This document shows, piece by piece, positions 35,225 to 46,265 of a stretch of 64,000 bases of DNA. This stretch comes from Allacma fusca (lineage: Eukaryota > Arthropoda > Collembola > Symphypleona > Sminthuridae). The notes under the pieces were generated by a model. That model saw only the letters and a program-made list of their open reading frames with translations. It had not been told where the DNA came from and made no database searches. The stretch lies in assembly GCA_947179485.1 (NCBI GenBank), contig OX359245.1, forward strand, positions 73,457,067 to 73,521,066, written 5' to 3'. Numbering within the stretch: the first letter of the stretch is position 1; every line of letters begins with the position of its first letter. Position numbers and translations under genes: made by a program.

Positions 35225-35400
35225 CATAGAAATTTCTCTCAAAATGAACATTGTGTAGTATAGAAATTTCTTTCAAAATGAACATTGGGTTGTATAGGAA
35301 TTTCTCTCAAAGTTACCATTGGATTGCATAGAAATGTATTTCAAAGTAAAATTCCGGTTGTTTAGGAATGTTTATCGAATTTAACATTGTGTTATGTTGT
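35225..35400. repeat. TAGGAATTTCTCTCAAAATTAACATTG-type tandem array
   Basis: About four or five units of 35-45 bp, each with ATAGGAATTTCTCTCAAA then ACATTGG/TGTTGTAT. The same family forms a longer array at 51955-52270. Confidence 0.75.
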
Positions 35401-35419
35401 ATAAAATAGTTAGGTTTTA

Positions 35420-35640
35420 TTGAAGTTTCTCTAATTGAGGGACGATGAATAGACACGTCCCAAAATGTTTCCCAGAGTGGGAAATCATAAGGTTTATTGA
35501 TGGATAGCACGGCATTAAAGCTTCCTTCGGGTTTCCGAAAATACGGAAGTTCAGTGTTCGAAAACCGCATAGAATATTTGCGAGACAAAGTTTATGTTCC
35601 GTAATCGAATCGGGACTAAACCGGAACATGCGCAATTGTA
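35420..35640. repeat. Segment shared with 52440-52640
   Basis: ATGAATAGACAC, GGTTTATTGATGGATAGCACGG and CTTCGGGTTTCCGAAAATAC are common to both places. This is the outer edge of the receptor duplication unit. Confidence 0.6.
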
Positions 35641-37714
35641 CCGGCGATATTGAGCCCAGGAAGTTTCAGAGCATCGGTACGTATAATTTATGTCATCGGA
35701 ACTCGGAATTATTCTTTTTTGTTACGATCCCGGTGCGGTACTTGATGCGTCGAGCCTGCGTTCAACGAAACTGGAAATACGATTCTTATCACACTGACTT
35801 GTAAACATCCTTTATGCCAAAATCTGTATTCGATGGATTTTACGAATTTATTCACATATTTTTTTTAATCCCGCAAACATGCTGATATACATATGTGCAC
35901 ATCAATTTCATAAATTATTCTCGGACGAATAACCAGTTTTACTAGTTTTACTTTACATCCGTGAACCTTGTCGAAACGTAAATTCGATGGAATTTATTTC
36001 AAATCTGCAAGGAATTAATACTGATCGATGATCGATCATTGAGGTCCATTATGAACAAACATTTTACTTGAAAATATTTAAATGCAACTACTTCAAGTAA
36101 TTTATTTTATATATTTTTGCTAGCTATATTATTGAATACTTGAATAATAATAAATTATTGCTCGTATAATATTATTATTACGGCATGGCTTAGCACAAAA
36201 TGAAAAACTACAATCTACTGTTAATCAATAATTTGATTTGAATAATAATAAATTATTATTCATAAAATATTATTACTACGGCATGGCTTCGCATAAAACC
36301 AAAAACTGGCAAAATAATATGCGGTTTTGAATAGCACAGCTAGGTTTTTTTTATTTATGACTGTTATTGCCTGTTTGGAATACAATCTACTATTTTAAAA
36401 CACAAAAGTAATTTTACACAGTTATTTGTGATAGTAGCATGTGTCCTAGGTAGTTTAATTGTATATCATTTATATATTGGGAAAAATCGGGAAAACTCAT
36501 TTCGAAACGCAGCACGAACTGCAAACTTTGCTCTGAACGGTCAAAATTAAAACGTTCCTATGTCGCGAAGTTCGGAAGTGGGAGCCATAGTATTTGTAGG
36601 TTATGGAACCCAGCGGAAGTTTCTACAAACATTTTAACCCCATAAAAACAGAGATGTCAAAATGCAATTGTAAATAATTAACGAATACAATTGACGATTG
36701 CTGGAATACTATAAATAATTAACGAATACAATTAACTATTGCTGGAATATTATAAATAATTAACAAATACAATTGACGATTGCTGTAATATAATAAATAA
36801 TTGACGATTCAAATTGATGACTTCTGGACTATAAACAATAATAACTGACGATTACAGTTGTGAATTGCTGGAGTATAAACAATAATTGACAAAAATTTTA
36901 ATAAATATAATCCATAATTGACAAATATACTACGATTTGCTAATTTTTACTTATGATTATTTTGTCATTAGCTAAACCTCAGTAAGCAAAATTGATAAAG
37001 GATGTTGATTCCAGTTGTGGATTAATTTGCTGCAAGTAACAATTATTGATTACAATTGACGGTTACTTTACTGCAACCACATATTGTTGGTTACAATTAT
37101 TTGCTGCAACATAAACCTGATTATTACAATTGATGATTACTTCGCTTCAAAAAAGTATTAATTAATGCAGGTTTGACGATTAATTCAACTGATTATTACC
37201 ACTGCGTTCTATTATTATGTAATCAAGTATATATGGATACATACAGTCGAGAATTTGTATTAAGAACGAAAACAAAATTTAAGAAGGAGGACTAAAGATT
37301 TGAACTAACCGTATGAACACAAAATTAAAGCAAACAAAGAGAATAAATTTACAATTCACAAAATGAATATACGTATCACAAAAAGTGTTTTTTAAGTATA
37401 TTGAATTTAAAATACCGCAAAATCGTGTAATTACTTATAGCGTAAACACTTATTTAGGGATATGTTTTAAGCAGCATGTGTTTTTCAAAAAGCCCGTCAC
37501 ACATTTTGGCTCCATTCGAACGTATACCTAGTCATGCGAAACTATTTTTTTAACTGGAGCTAAAGATGGCAAACCCATATTAAAACGAAACTTTCGTCTT
37601 ACCGCGGGATAATTCCTCAAACTTGCTTGATCTGTAGACCGAAAATAAAAAAATCCTAGACACTATAGGCGCGTCACGATTATCTGCGCAAGCTTAAGTA
37701 AATTTCAGCTGAGC
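35641..37714. other. AT-rich intergenic with small repeats
   Basis: No gene was recognised. A ~98-bp direct repeat (GAATAATAATAAATTATT, then TACGGCATGGCTT) starts near 36142 and 36240. A 41-bp tandem array is listed separately. Diverged TACAATTGACGATT words continue to about 37200. Confidence 0.45.
36671..36795. repeat. 41-bp tandem array
   Basis: Three units start at 36671, 36712 and 36753, each reading TAAATAATTAACGAATACAA, then TTGACGATTGCTGGAATA. Confidence 0.88.
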
Positions 37715-39623
37715 TTGATTGAGACTACTGTGCTCCATTTTTTAGCTTCGTTAACAAATGTTTCCAACAAGGCGTTGACATGGCAGCCGGAAATGCTTCT
37801 GGTGAGTACAAAGCAAGTATGGAGGTACCCCTTGGGCTCATTCCAATACCAAAAACATGTTATGAACCTAACGGTGATTGTCGTAGATGATACACATGAT
37901 GAAACAAGTTGCTTCAAATTCTTTGAACGCTTTGAAAAATGTTATCCTGCAAAGCTTTTAAACATAATACGGGCAACCAAACCCAAATTCTCTTGCTTAA
38001 AAAAATTCGATTCTTACATCCATCCAAATAGTTGTAACATAAGATTATCTGTTGCAACAAAAACTATTTTGACTGTGGGAATATCATAGCTAGCAAAAGT
38101 TTCTTTTATCTTGTTATCAATCCTGTCCAAAGTTTAGCATCCCTTAATTCTTTAATCGCCAAAGCTGCTGAGAGTGCTGAGTTTTCTGGGATAATATGAT
38201 ACAATGACTTTGCATAAAAATTATCGGAAGTCTCACGCAGTACAAGTATCATATTCTATGTATTATTATAAAAATACCTGAGGGTAAATACACTGTAAGC
38301 GTATTAGAAAATACCACCAACTTCGAATGTCAACTGCAGCCACAATTTTAGAGGACCTTAATGAAATCAATATATCATTAGTCTACGGACAAGTGAATGT
38401 TTTTACGAGGAACAACCAGAGTTGTAAAATCGAAAACGCCATGGCATCTTCATTTCATGGTATTTTGGGAATCTTTTACATTTCACCAATATTCAGCATT
38501 GGTAAGGCATTTTTGTCGTATTTGCTCAAATACTGTAGTTTCGATATATGTGACTGCAACTTCCTACAAATTTTGTATTATAAATCGCAAAGAAGTATGT
38601 TGCAAGTTTATCAAAACTTAACGAAAAAATAATTATTATTGTATTTATATCTGTTACTCGTAAGAACATAAGAAGAACTACGTATTAATTTGCATCCAGT
38701 GTTTCTTATTATTTGGACTTAAAGAGAAAGCTGACTATATTGTATCGTCACTGAAGATGCGTAATAGAACTCTTGTGTATAGCACTTAGAATATTTTGAA
38801 ACTTCAGCAACGATATGATGTTGAATATATGCATTTTTGTTGGGGTATCAAAACGTTTGAAGGATATTTAAAATCCTTAAAAGCCACTGACCATAAGTAT
38901 AATGATTTAGGCGATATAAAATATTTAAAAACAATGGACAGTAATGTTTTGTACAATTGGATGGGTTTTCTTATGCTGTCAAAACTTCGAAAATGAATAT
39001 ACTATAAAGAAGCAAAAACAGCTGTTGTGTGTAAGTTTCTGCAAAAATGTCCAAATTTTCGAGCATTTTAAGAGTAAGACATGTTCTAGGAATTTTCAGG
39101 TATTTTCAGAAAACTCGTGGCATTTTAATTTGCACAACCCTGAGTACAACTTCAATTATTATTGCCTCGAATTATACGGAGCTACTTCTTCATCTTTGGA
39201 TGTAGTAATCTGACGAAGCACTTGTGTACGATGTGCACCCACTTAGTACATAATTTAATGACAGATTTCAAGTGCAAACACAAGTGTCAGTACTCCCCTT
39301 TTTTGTCGTTATTCAAATGCAATAATTGTACTAATGTGATTGAATATATGATATGCACGGCACGCAGCAATTTCATTTACCTCACTTTAAAGGAGCCAAC
39401 TTAGCATCGAGTGTTAGTATTAGGATGACCGGGTTTGTCATTGAGAGTAATTTTCGGCAGAAGTGGTATCCAACTTGCTTCTGAATTACAACGCAATAAC
39501 TCAACATTATTTAAAATGAGGCGTATGTGGCACTTGTGCACTGCTGACAACTCTATAGGTGCATGTAACTTTGGGTTAAACCTAGTTGAATCCATTATGC
39601 AGCTTTCATATACATATAGTTAG
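37715..39623 (+). pseudogene. Decayed multi-frame coding region, unidentified (possibly ionotropic receptor)
   Basis: A protein-like frame (YPLGSFQYQKHVMNLTVIVV, DDTHDETSCFKFFERFEKCY) runs to a stop at 38087-38089. A neighbouring frame continues with SFFYLVINPVQSLASL and LIAKAAESAEF, then the first frame resumes at 38327 (ILEDLNEINISLVYGQVNVF). Further pieces lie at 38796-38996 and 39110-39623. The alternation of frames with stops indicates decay rather than introns, because the breaks lack clear GT-AG borders. The N-terminal style and the nearby receptor debris suggest a chemoreceptor, but I do not recognise the family with certainty. Confidence 0.35.
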
Positions 39624-39883
39624 GTCATTGAACCCGGAGGTGAAACTCCTGTACATATAATTAAAGAGTTTTAATGTAAATTTGAAGATTCTAAAATACC
39701 TTCAGTTCTGCCATCTATTTTTTCGGAATAGGTGTCAGTCAGCAGGTCCCGGACTGTATGAAAATTGTTGGTATAAAACAATAGATACATAGATGTCGTT
39801 CACAGCTAATATAATAATTTAAGCGCTCTTTTCCGCCAACAATTGAATTCAACCTTACAATACAGTCTTACTTATTATCTATA
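39624..39883. other. Left flank of the LTR retrotransposon
   Basis: No feature. The bases before 39884 (TCTATA) do not match those after 49576 (AAACCA). Confidence 0.6.
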
Positions 39884-40417
39884 TGTTAATATATTTATTG
39901 TAGTTGATGGTTCGTAATGGAGGATGATGAGCCGATCATGGAAATAAAAAGGGAATATTGATGATATTGAGAGTGTGAGTATGAGATGATGGGGAAAATG
40001 TAGACGGTAGAGAGGCACTTGCTTTGAGTGAGGGATTTCGGGTTTGTGTCTCAAGATAGGGAAAATGAGATGCGTATGTTGTTATAAGGGTTTGTTCTCA
40101 CGGTATATTTTATTCTCTTATCGTGCATGAAAGGATACACTTAGTTGGTCTCACACGCGTTCCCTTGCTCTGCTTAGCTCAAGATCTGACGTTGCTCTCC
40201 TCTTCGTACCTACGGAGGCACGAAGTTTTATACGGAGGTGAGCACAAATGTGCCCACCTCCAGTATTCACAAAAGTTTTAGTTTGAACCAATAATATTTA
40301 GTTAGGGCAAGTACCTAACGCACTTTCATGGAAACTTTACAATTAGGTAGTATAGTTATGTATGCTGATGTTGTTTTTACATGTATTAAAAGTTACAAAA
40401 CTAAATATCGGTTAACA
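39884..40417 (-). repeat. 3' LTR (534 bp)
   Basis: TGTTAA...TTAACA ends. On the minus strand a TATAAAAC box (40225-40232) precedes a small hairpin (CTTCGTGCCTCC/ACGAAG), and an AATAAA lies near 40110. This gives promoter and polyadenylation signals in the expected U3-R order. Confidence 0.93.
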
Positions 40418-40907
40418 TTCTACGGGGGACGGGAAACAATGTCCCCATTGTTTAAAATGTTAGGTAATGAAAAATGTCGAGCTTTGTCGTGGAATTTTGA
40501 ATCATGAATCTGGTTAGACATACAGAGCAAGGTAACTCTGGATGTCGGAAATTTACATTATCCTTAATTCCTATATCTAAGCTTAGCAAGGATGTCTGAA
40601 AGTGGCTACTTGCCACCTTTTTGCCTTCAAACGCACGCTAACTTGAGGCTAGTCTTCCTCTACATATGTACCTAGCGGAGCGCCATTTGATTACATGGCG
40701 TTCCATGCGTAGGTACATTGGCCGACAAGAACCGTGTTGGGAGATAGTAGTGGCATGATGACAAGTGGAGCAACAATATACATAAAACTGTAATATTTCT
40801 TTAGTATTAGCCTAAATGTGTGTATAAATTTCCTGGAGCGGCAGAAAATTCTGTCCCCAGAATTACTAAGATAGAATTGAGTAACCTTTGGAGAGGGAAT
40901 TCGCAAG
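40418..40907. other. Retrotransposon 3' internal region, noncoding part
   Basis: No frame with a recognisable product. A donor-like CAAG|GTAACT near 40531 on the plus strand could mark an upstream exon of the opposite-strand gene. The 81-codon minus frame at 40691-40936 has no env-like signature. Confidence 0.35.
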
Positions 40908-41510
40908 ATGGAGAGTGTATACGAGGTGAGTAACAATTTTTTGTTCGTTCATAAGTAATTAAAATGAAGTAAATATAGAAATGTGTTAGTACAATGTGTG
41001 TAATATAGAATACAAAGAATTTTTTGTTTATACAGGGTGTCTAATGGGAAGTGGCGAAATGTAGGGATCAATTACAATTTCTAGAAATGAGGAAAAATGT
41101 GTCGGGAGCTGCAGCTCATAGTACATAGGTATAGAATTAAAACAAAATTGCTAAGTGTGTAATATAAGAGTGTGATGTGTGAGAATTATGTGAAAGTGTT
41201 AGTAATGAAATATAATATATATATATTTTTTTTTGTAATTTTCTTGATTGTAGATGACTTGCAAATGTCATGGCGTCCCATGTGTGGTTGCAGTTGGAGT
41301 TGTCATCGTGGAGGGTGCGGACCTGAATATCCGTGAATGTGGGTCATGTTGTGAAGTCTGCTATAGTCAGTGGAAATGTGTTCTGGAACTCAGAATAAGT
41401 ACATATTAGTGAATTAGCCAGCAATATAATGTTTTTTGTGCAATTTCATTGTTATTGCAGATGGGATCCGTGTCGCAGAACTAGTCAAGATATCAGAGCA
41501 AGATATTTAA
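40908..41510 (+). CDS. Candidate spliced Cys-rich accessory protein, antisense to gag-pol
   Basis: Exons 40908-40925 (MESVYE), 41254-41398 and 41461-41510 join in frame to 70 residues. Intron 1 runs GTGAGT to a T-rich tract and GATTGTAG; intron 2 (62 nt) runs GTACAT to TTATTGCAG. The middle exon has eight Cys, in CKCHGVPC and CGSCCEVCYSQWKC, a spacing that could bind zinc or form disulfides. The end is NGIRVAELVKISEQDI then TAA. An AATAAA (41642-41647) follows, so the transcript would end just short of the pol stop at 41674. Transcription would run from the 3' LTR side, opposite to gag-pol. No family is recognised. Evidence is splice grammar, frame continuity and Cys pattern; expression is not shown. 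A chance arrangement or captured host exon remains possible. Confidence 0.45.
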
Positions 41511-41641
41511 CTAAGATAGTTATTGTATAGGGTGCATGATACAATTTTCCGGAAAAGCATGTTGATGTGTAGATTTGAATTTGCTGGCATGTCGTGATTA
41601 TTCATCAGTAGTTGAGCTTGTTTGTAAAGTTGAGTACAGAG

Positions 41642-41647
41642 AATAAA
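41642..41647 (+). terminator. AATAAA polyadenylation signal for the antisense unit
   Basis: AATAAA on the plus strand, 132 bases after the TAA of the candidate antisense frame and 27 bases before the pol stop codon (41674). Confidence 0.45.
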
Positions 41648-41673
41648 TGAAGTGCGATGCAAGGCATACGTTG

Positions 41674-44600
41674 TTATAGCCGATAACTGTGATTAGTGGT
41701 AGGTTTAACCACTGTGGAGTTAAATAAATTATCCAATGCGTGGATATGAGTTCTGGTGCTACGCCTAAATTCGGAATCCTGACGTGTATAATAATCTGAG
41801 GGTATGATTTGTTGGGACTCTTGTTCCAAGAGCTGTTGCTGAGTTCTCCGAACACGTTTGTTAGGAATGGTTATAGAGGCAGAATGAGGAATTGCTACAG
41901 GGGAATCTTGTGGTATAGACAATAGAGCGTCTCTATACGTAGATTTAATAGGGTGCTCCCGAATTTCTGGAATAATACTAGTAGCATGTTGCGCTGGAAA
42001 TGGAGGCACAGTATCCCGTAATGGGAATGCATGATTTTCATTTAATGGTAAATCTGGATCAAGAATAATGTCAGGCTGACTTGAGGGCTGTTCGGAAATA
42101 ATTTCAGGAATAATGTCAGGTTCTGAGGAAGGTAGGTCTCCTGTAGACTTAGTGAGGTCTTGAAGAATCTCGGGTAGTGCTGTAAACGGCTCCTGCTCCG
42201 GAGGTGTGTAGTCATTGTTGATTAAGGACTTCGTGTTGAATACATGAGGTCGTTCATAGAATGTCTTCAATCGGGAAACATGAACTGTAAGTGTTTTAAC
42301 AGTGTTACCAACGGATCCTCTAATAGTATAGTTGACTGCAGAGGGTTGGTCAATAACAGAAAATGGTCCTTTCCATCTTGGGAGTAACTTTGTGCTTGTA
42401 CCAGGCTGTATGGACGTATGCTGAAGGAGAACGTTATCTCCGATGTTGTAGTGTACTGTTCGTTTAGATTTATTCACGCGTTCAGCGTACTTTTCTCTGT
42501 GACGGGTTAAAATTTCGTGGGTAGTCTTCCATAGAACAGTCATGTCGTGGACATTCCGGTTTTCTGGAGTAAACGTAGGAAATGCATTTCTCAACGGGGT
42601 GCGTGCATGAAAACCATGCAGCACGTAGAATGGTGTAAAACCGTGGGAGCTGTGCAGAGTGTTGTTGAGATGGAATGTAATTGCTGGAATGGCGTGGGGC
42701 CAGTCGGCCTTATTTTCTGCTCTGTATATAGCAATACAGTCCCCTAAGGTCTGGTGGGTACGCTCACAGAGCCCTTGGCTCTGGGGATGAAAGGTGGTGG
42801 AAAACTGGATTTGAAAATCGAAGATTTTACTAAGTTCGGTAATAACTACATTATTGAACTCTGTTCCTTGGTCGGACTGGATTATTTCTGGTAGGGAGTA
42901 GACTGCGGCTATTTTGGTGAAAATGAATCTTGCTATAGCGTGAGCATCTGCTGTGGGTACAACTTCAGCTACTAGAAATTTAGTGAGATAGCAAATGGCA
43001 GTTATTATATATCGTGGACGTCCTTCTTTATTTGTTAATGGACCCTGAACGTCAATTTGTATTCTCTCAAAAGGTCTGAGAGGAATAGGAATAAATTGAA
43101 ACTCTCCTGGCTGCTTTTGTACACGGGGAGACTTTCTGTCTTGACAAAATGTACATGATTGTATAAATTCCTTGATGTCTTTACTCATGGTTTTCCAAAA
43201 GTAACTTTGTTGAATTTCTTTCAGAGCTTTGGTATGTCCTGTGTGGGACACTGGGTTATGGTGACGTTTAATGATATCTGGGACCATGTGATGTGGTATC
43301 ATAAGTAGGGATTTTTCTCCAAGTTTTTTGTTATGCTTATACAAAATATTGTTATAGAGAGCGTATGTTAAACGGACTCTCCAATTGCTTGGAAGTTTGT
43401 TAATTATATCCATAAGAGCTGGATCTTTCGCTTGTTCGCTTTGGAGAGTACCAATATCTATTGTATGGACGGAGAGGCATGCTTCATCATCGGTCTGGGA
43501 GTGTGTGGGTTCTTGGAAAGGATTGCGGCTGAGGCAATCGGCAACCTTATGAGTTGTACCCTTGACATATTTTATTGTAATGTCGTAGGGCATCAGTAGA
43601 AGTTGCAGTCGTTGTAGCTTGGGGTCCAAACTGTCTTTACTCTTTAGAATAAAGCATAAACTGTGATGGTCTGTACGCACTTCAAAGTGTATACCAAGTA
43701 AGTACTCCTTTAGCTTCATGACTGACCATGTAATGGCCAGCAGTTCTAAAAGTCGTATATGATACTTAGCCTCATATTTATTTAAACGCCTGCTGAGGAA
43801 GAAAACTGGATGTTCTAAACCATCGGGGTGAAGTTGTGTCATGTAGGCACCGAGTCCTTGGTAGGAGGCGTCTGTATATAAAAATGTTTCCTTTTGGGGA
43901 TCATAGTGTGCTAAGACTGGTTTGCATAATAAGAGATTCTTCAGCGCTTGAAATGCTTGATCACATTCATGAGTCCACAGGAACGGTGCGTTCTTTTTCG
44001 TGAGCTCACGTAGTGGTGCTGCTATATGTGCAAAATTGGGCACAAACCTTCGAAAGAAGTTAGCCATTCCAAGAAAGGACTGTACTGTAGTGATGTTAGT
44101 TGGAACTGGCATCATCCGTAAACCATTGAGGTTGTCATCGTAGGGCTGAATTCCATAGGCATTGATGGTGAAGCCGAGCAGATTTATCTGCTCGTAACCA
44201 AATTTACATTTGGTCGGCTCAAATTTGAGGTTATGCTGGGCGAAGCGTATGAAGATTTTCCTGAGTTTAGAAATATGTTCGTCAATAGTTTGACTGGCAA
44301 CAATAATGTCGTCTACATATGCTAGAGCGGTATTGTATTTGAGATCTGCCAGAATAACATCTATCACCCGGCAAAAATGAGAGGGGGAATTGCGTGTTCC
44401 AAATGGCATGTCCTTATATTGATACTGTCCATTTCTGGTGATGAAGCTGAGTTTTTCTCTGGAGGCGGGTTCCACCGTTATCTGATGGAACCCTGACGCG
44501 AGGTCTAGAGTTGAAAAGTACTTTTTATTCTGGAGACGACGTAGAATCTCGTCAATGCTGGGCAGGGGCCAATGCATAGGTTTAGTGATGGCGTTGAGTG

Positions 44601-46265
44601 ATCGGAAATCAATAACCATGCGGGGCTTTCTGCGACCCGCGTCGTTCGGTTTTTTAAATACTATTATTACGGGACTTGAGAAGGGTGAATTAGAATGCTC
44701 AATAATATTATTATCGAGTAATTTCTTAACCTCAGCATCGATGATGGAGTCCTGATAGGAGGAGGTTTTATATGGCTTATGGGCCACTATACCTCCTTGT
44801 TGAAGTTCGACTTTGAATGGTATTGTGGAACATTTTCCGAGCTCATTGGGGTGGAAGGCAAAAGAGCTCCTGTATTCTCTTAAAAGTGAACGGAGTTTAG
44901 TTTGATCCTCAGGATTGAGATCCGGATTGATTTTAAAAGATGCTATTTCAGTTTCCAATTGGGACGTGTCGATTGCATTGATATGTAACGGTTGCATAGA
45001 ATTACCATGTGTGTCAAACGGGGTTAAACATCCGAGGCCCAAACCATCTGGTAAGGTAATAGTCATAGAAGTTGGATTTGTGAGAAGGAAGAATTTAGAT
45101 TCAGGACTGAGTATTGCATGAGGAGCAAGGATATGGAATTGTGTATGCAAGGAGTCATGGGGTTGGAAATATACAGGCGAAGTTTGTTCAATGGAGTGAA
45201 TGGTGGCAATGGTTACATGAGACCTGGGTGAAATGATCTGTGTTCCATGGACGCGGAGAACATCGTCTTCCATGGTAGTGGAAACACAAAGAATTGTTGT
45301 AAGTTTGGACGTTGTAGAAGGCTTAGCTGAGACAGATGATATGGGAGTAGGTGTAGTTTTGAGAGTAATTCTGCGGGAGGTAGAAATACGTCGGCGAAGT
45401 GGATGGGTGGAGCGATGGAAGTAATCCTGGTCTGTCTCATCAGAAGATATGTCTGGAGTTGGAGAATATTTTTCAGGCTGTGAATATTTAACTCTATGTT
45501 GAGGTTGAATTTTCGTTGTAGAAATTGTTTGAGAAGCTGTGTCTTGAAAAAGAGGAAGAGTTTGAGTAGACGTAGAGACTGGAAAAGAGGTCACAGGTGG
45601 CATAGGGGATGCGAACCAAGGGTTGGGCAGGAAGTTAACATCCTGGTCTTTGTGAGAAGGAGATTTATTTGACAGCTGTGTTCTCGTTGGTAAGTGTTGT
45701 AAGGTATCTACTGGAATTTCGCATTGTGCCTTAAGTGCATTATCGTGTTGTAGGAGCGTATGGATTAACGGAATGTGTCCCGTAAACTTGTTGAAGATGG
45801 TATTGTCTTGAGTATTGATGACGAAACCTCCTTTGGAGTATAGAAAATCTGTTCCCAGGATGCAGCGAATAGCTGTGGAAGGAGCGATGATAAATGGGTG
45901 TAGAAATGTAGAGTTGCCTATCTTGATTTTTACAAGGGCGAGTCCAGTATTGGACATGGTATTTCCGGAGGCATCTATGAGGGTGAGATTGTTGTTTGTG
46001 ATTTGAGTACCAGGAGGTACGTATGAGGGATGTATCAAGGAGGCAGCTGCTCCTGTGTCGATAAGACACGGGAGGCTTATTCCGTTTATACTTATAATGA
46101 TTTTAAGTGAACATGAAAGTGAGTGTACAGTGATGTGAGTAGTACATTCTGTATTAATGGAAGGAATTATTAGTGGCTGTCTTGTGAGTTTTGGTGGTCT
46201 GCAGCTTGTATAGGCAGAAGCTGGCGTCGGGGCAGGCCTTGTGGAGCCTGCCCGTTGGAGTTTAA
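41674..46265 (-). CDS. Retrotransposon Pol (protease, RT, RNase H, integrase), -1 frame to gag
   Basis: The frame is entered by slippage at 46260-46266 and stays open to 41674, about 1530 codons; the first listed start at 46038 is internal, because the protease active site LIDTGAAASL lies upstream of it. In order: protease; a Pro/Ser/Thr-rich stretch; reverse transcriptase with YVDDIIVAS; RNase H (LYTDASYQGLGAY, ELLAITW, TDHHSLCF); integrase HHCC (HH...CTFCQDRK) and D,D-35-E core (IDVQGP, SDQGTEF, CERTHQ); a GPF-type module (RWKGPFSVI); and a basic tail. All catalytic residues seen are intact. It is homologous to the fragment at 3-1997. Pol is made as Gag-Pol, cut by its own protease, and copies element RNA into DNA that is then integrated. 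Confidence 0.93.

Noticed and set aside
41598..41855. 85-codon minus frame beside the pol end
   Set aside because: Overlaps the pol tail in another frame and the antisense 3' UTR; no domain.
45213..46069. Additional frames overlapping the protease region
   Set aside because: Shadows of pol; only the -1 frame carries the DTGA protease motif.
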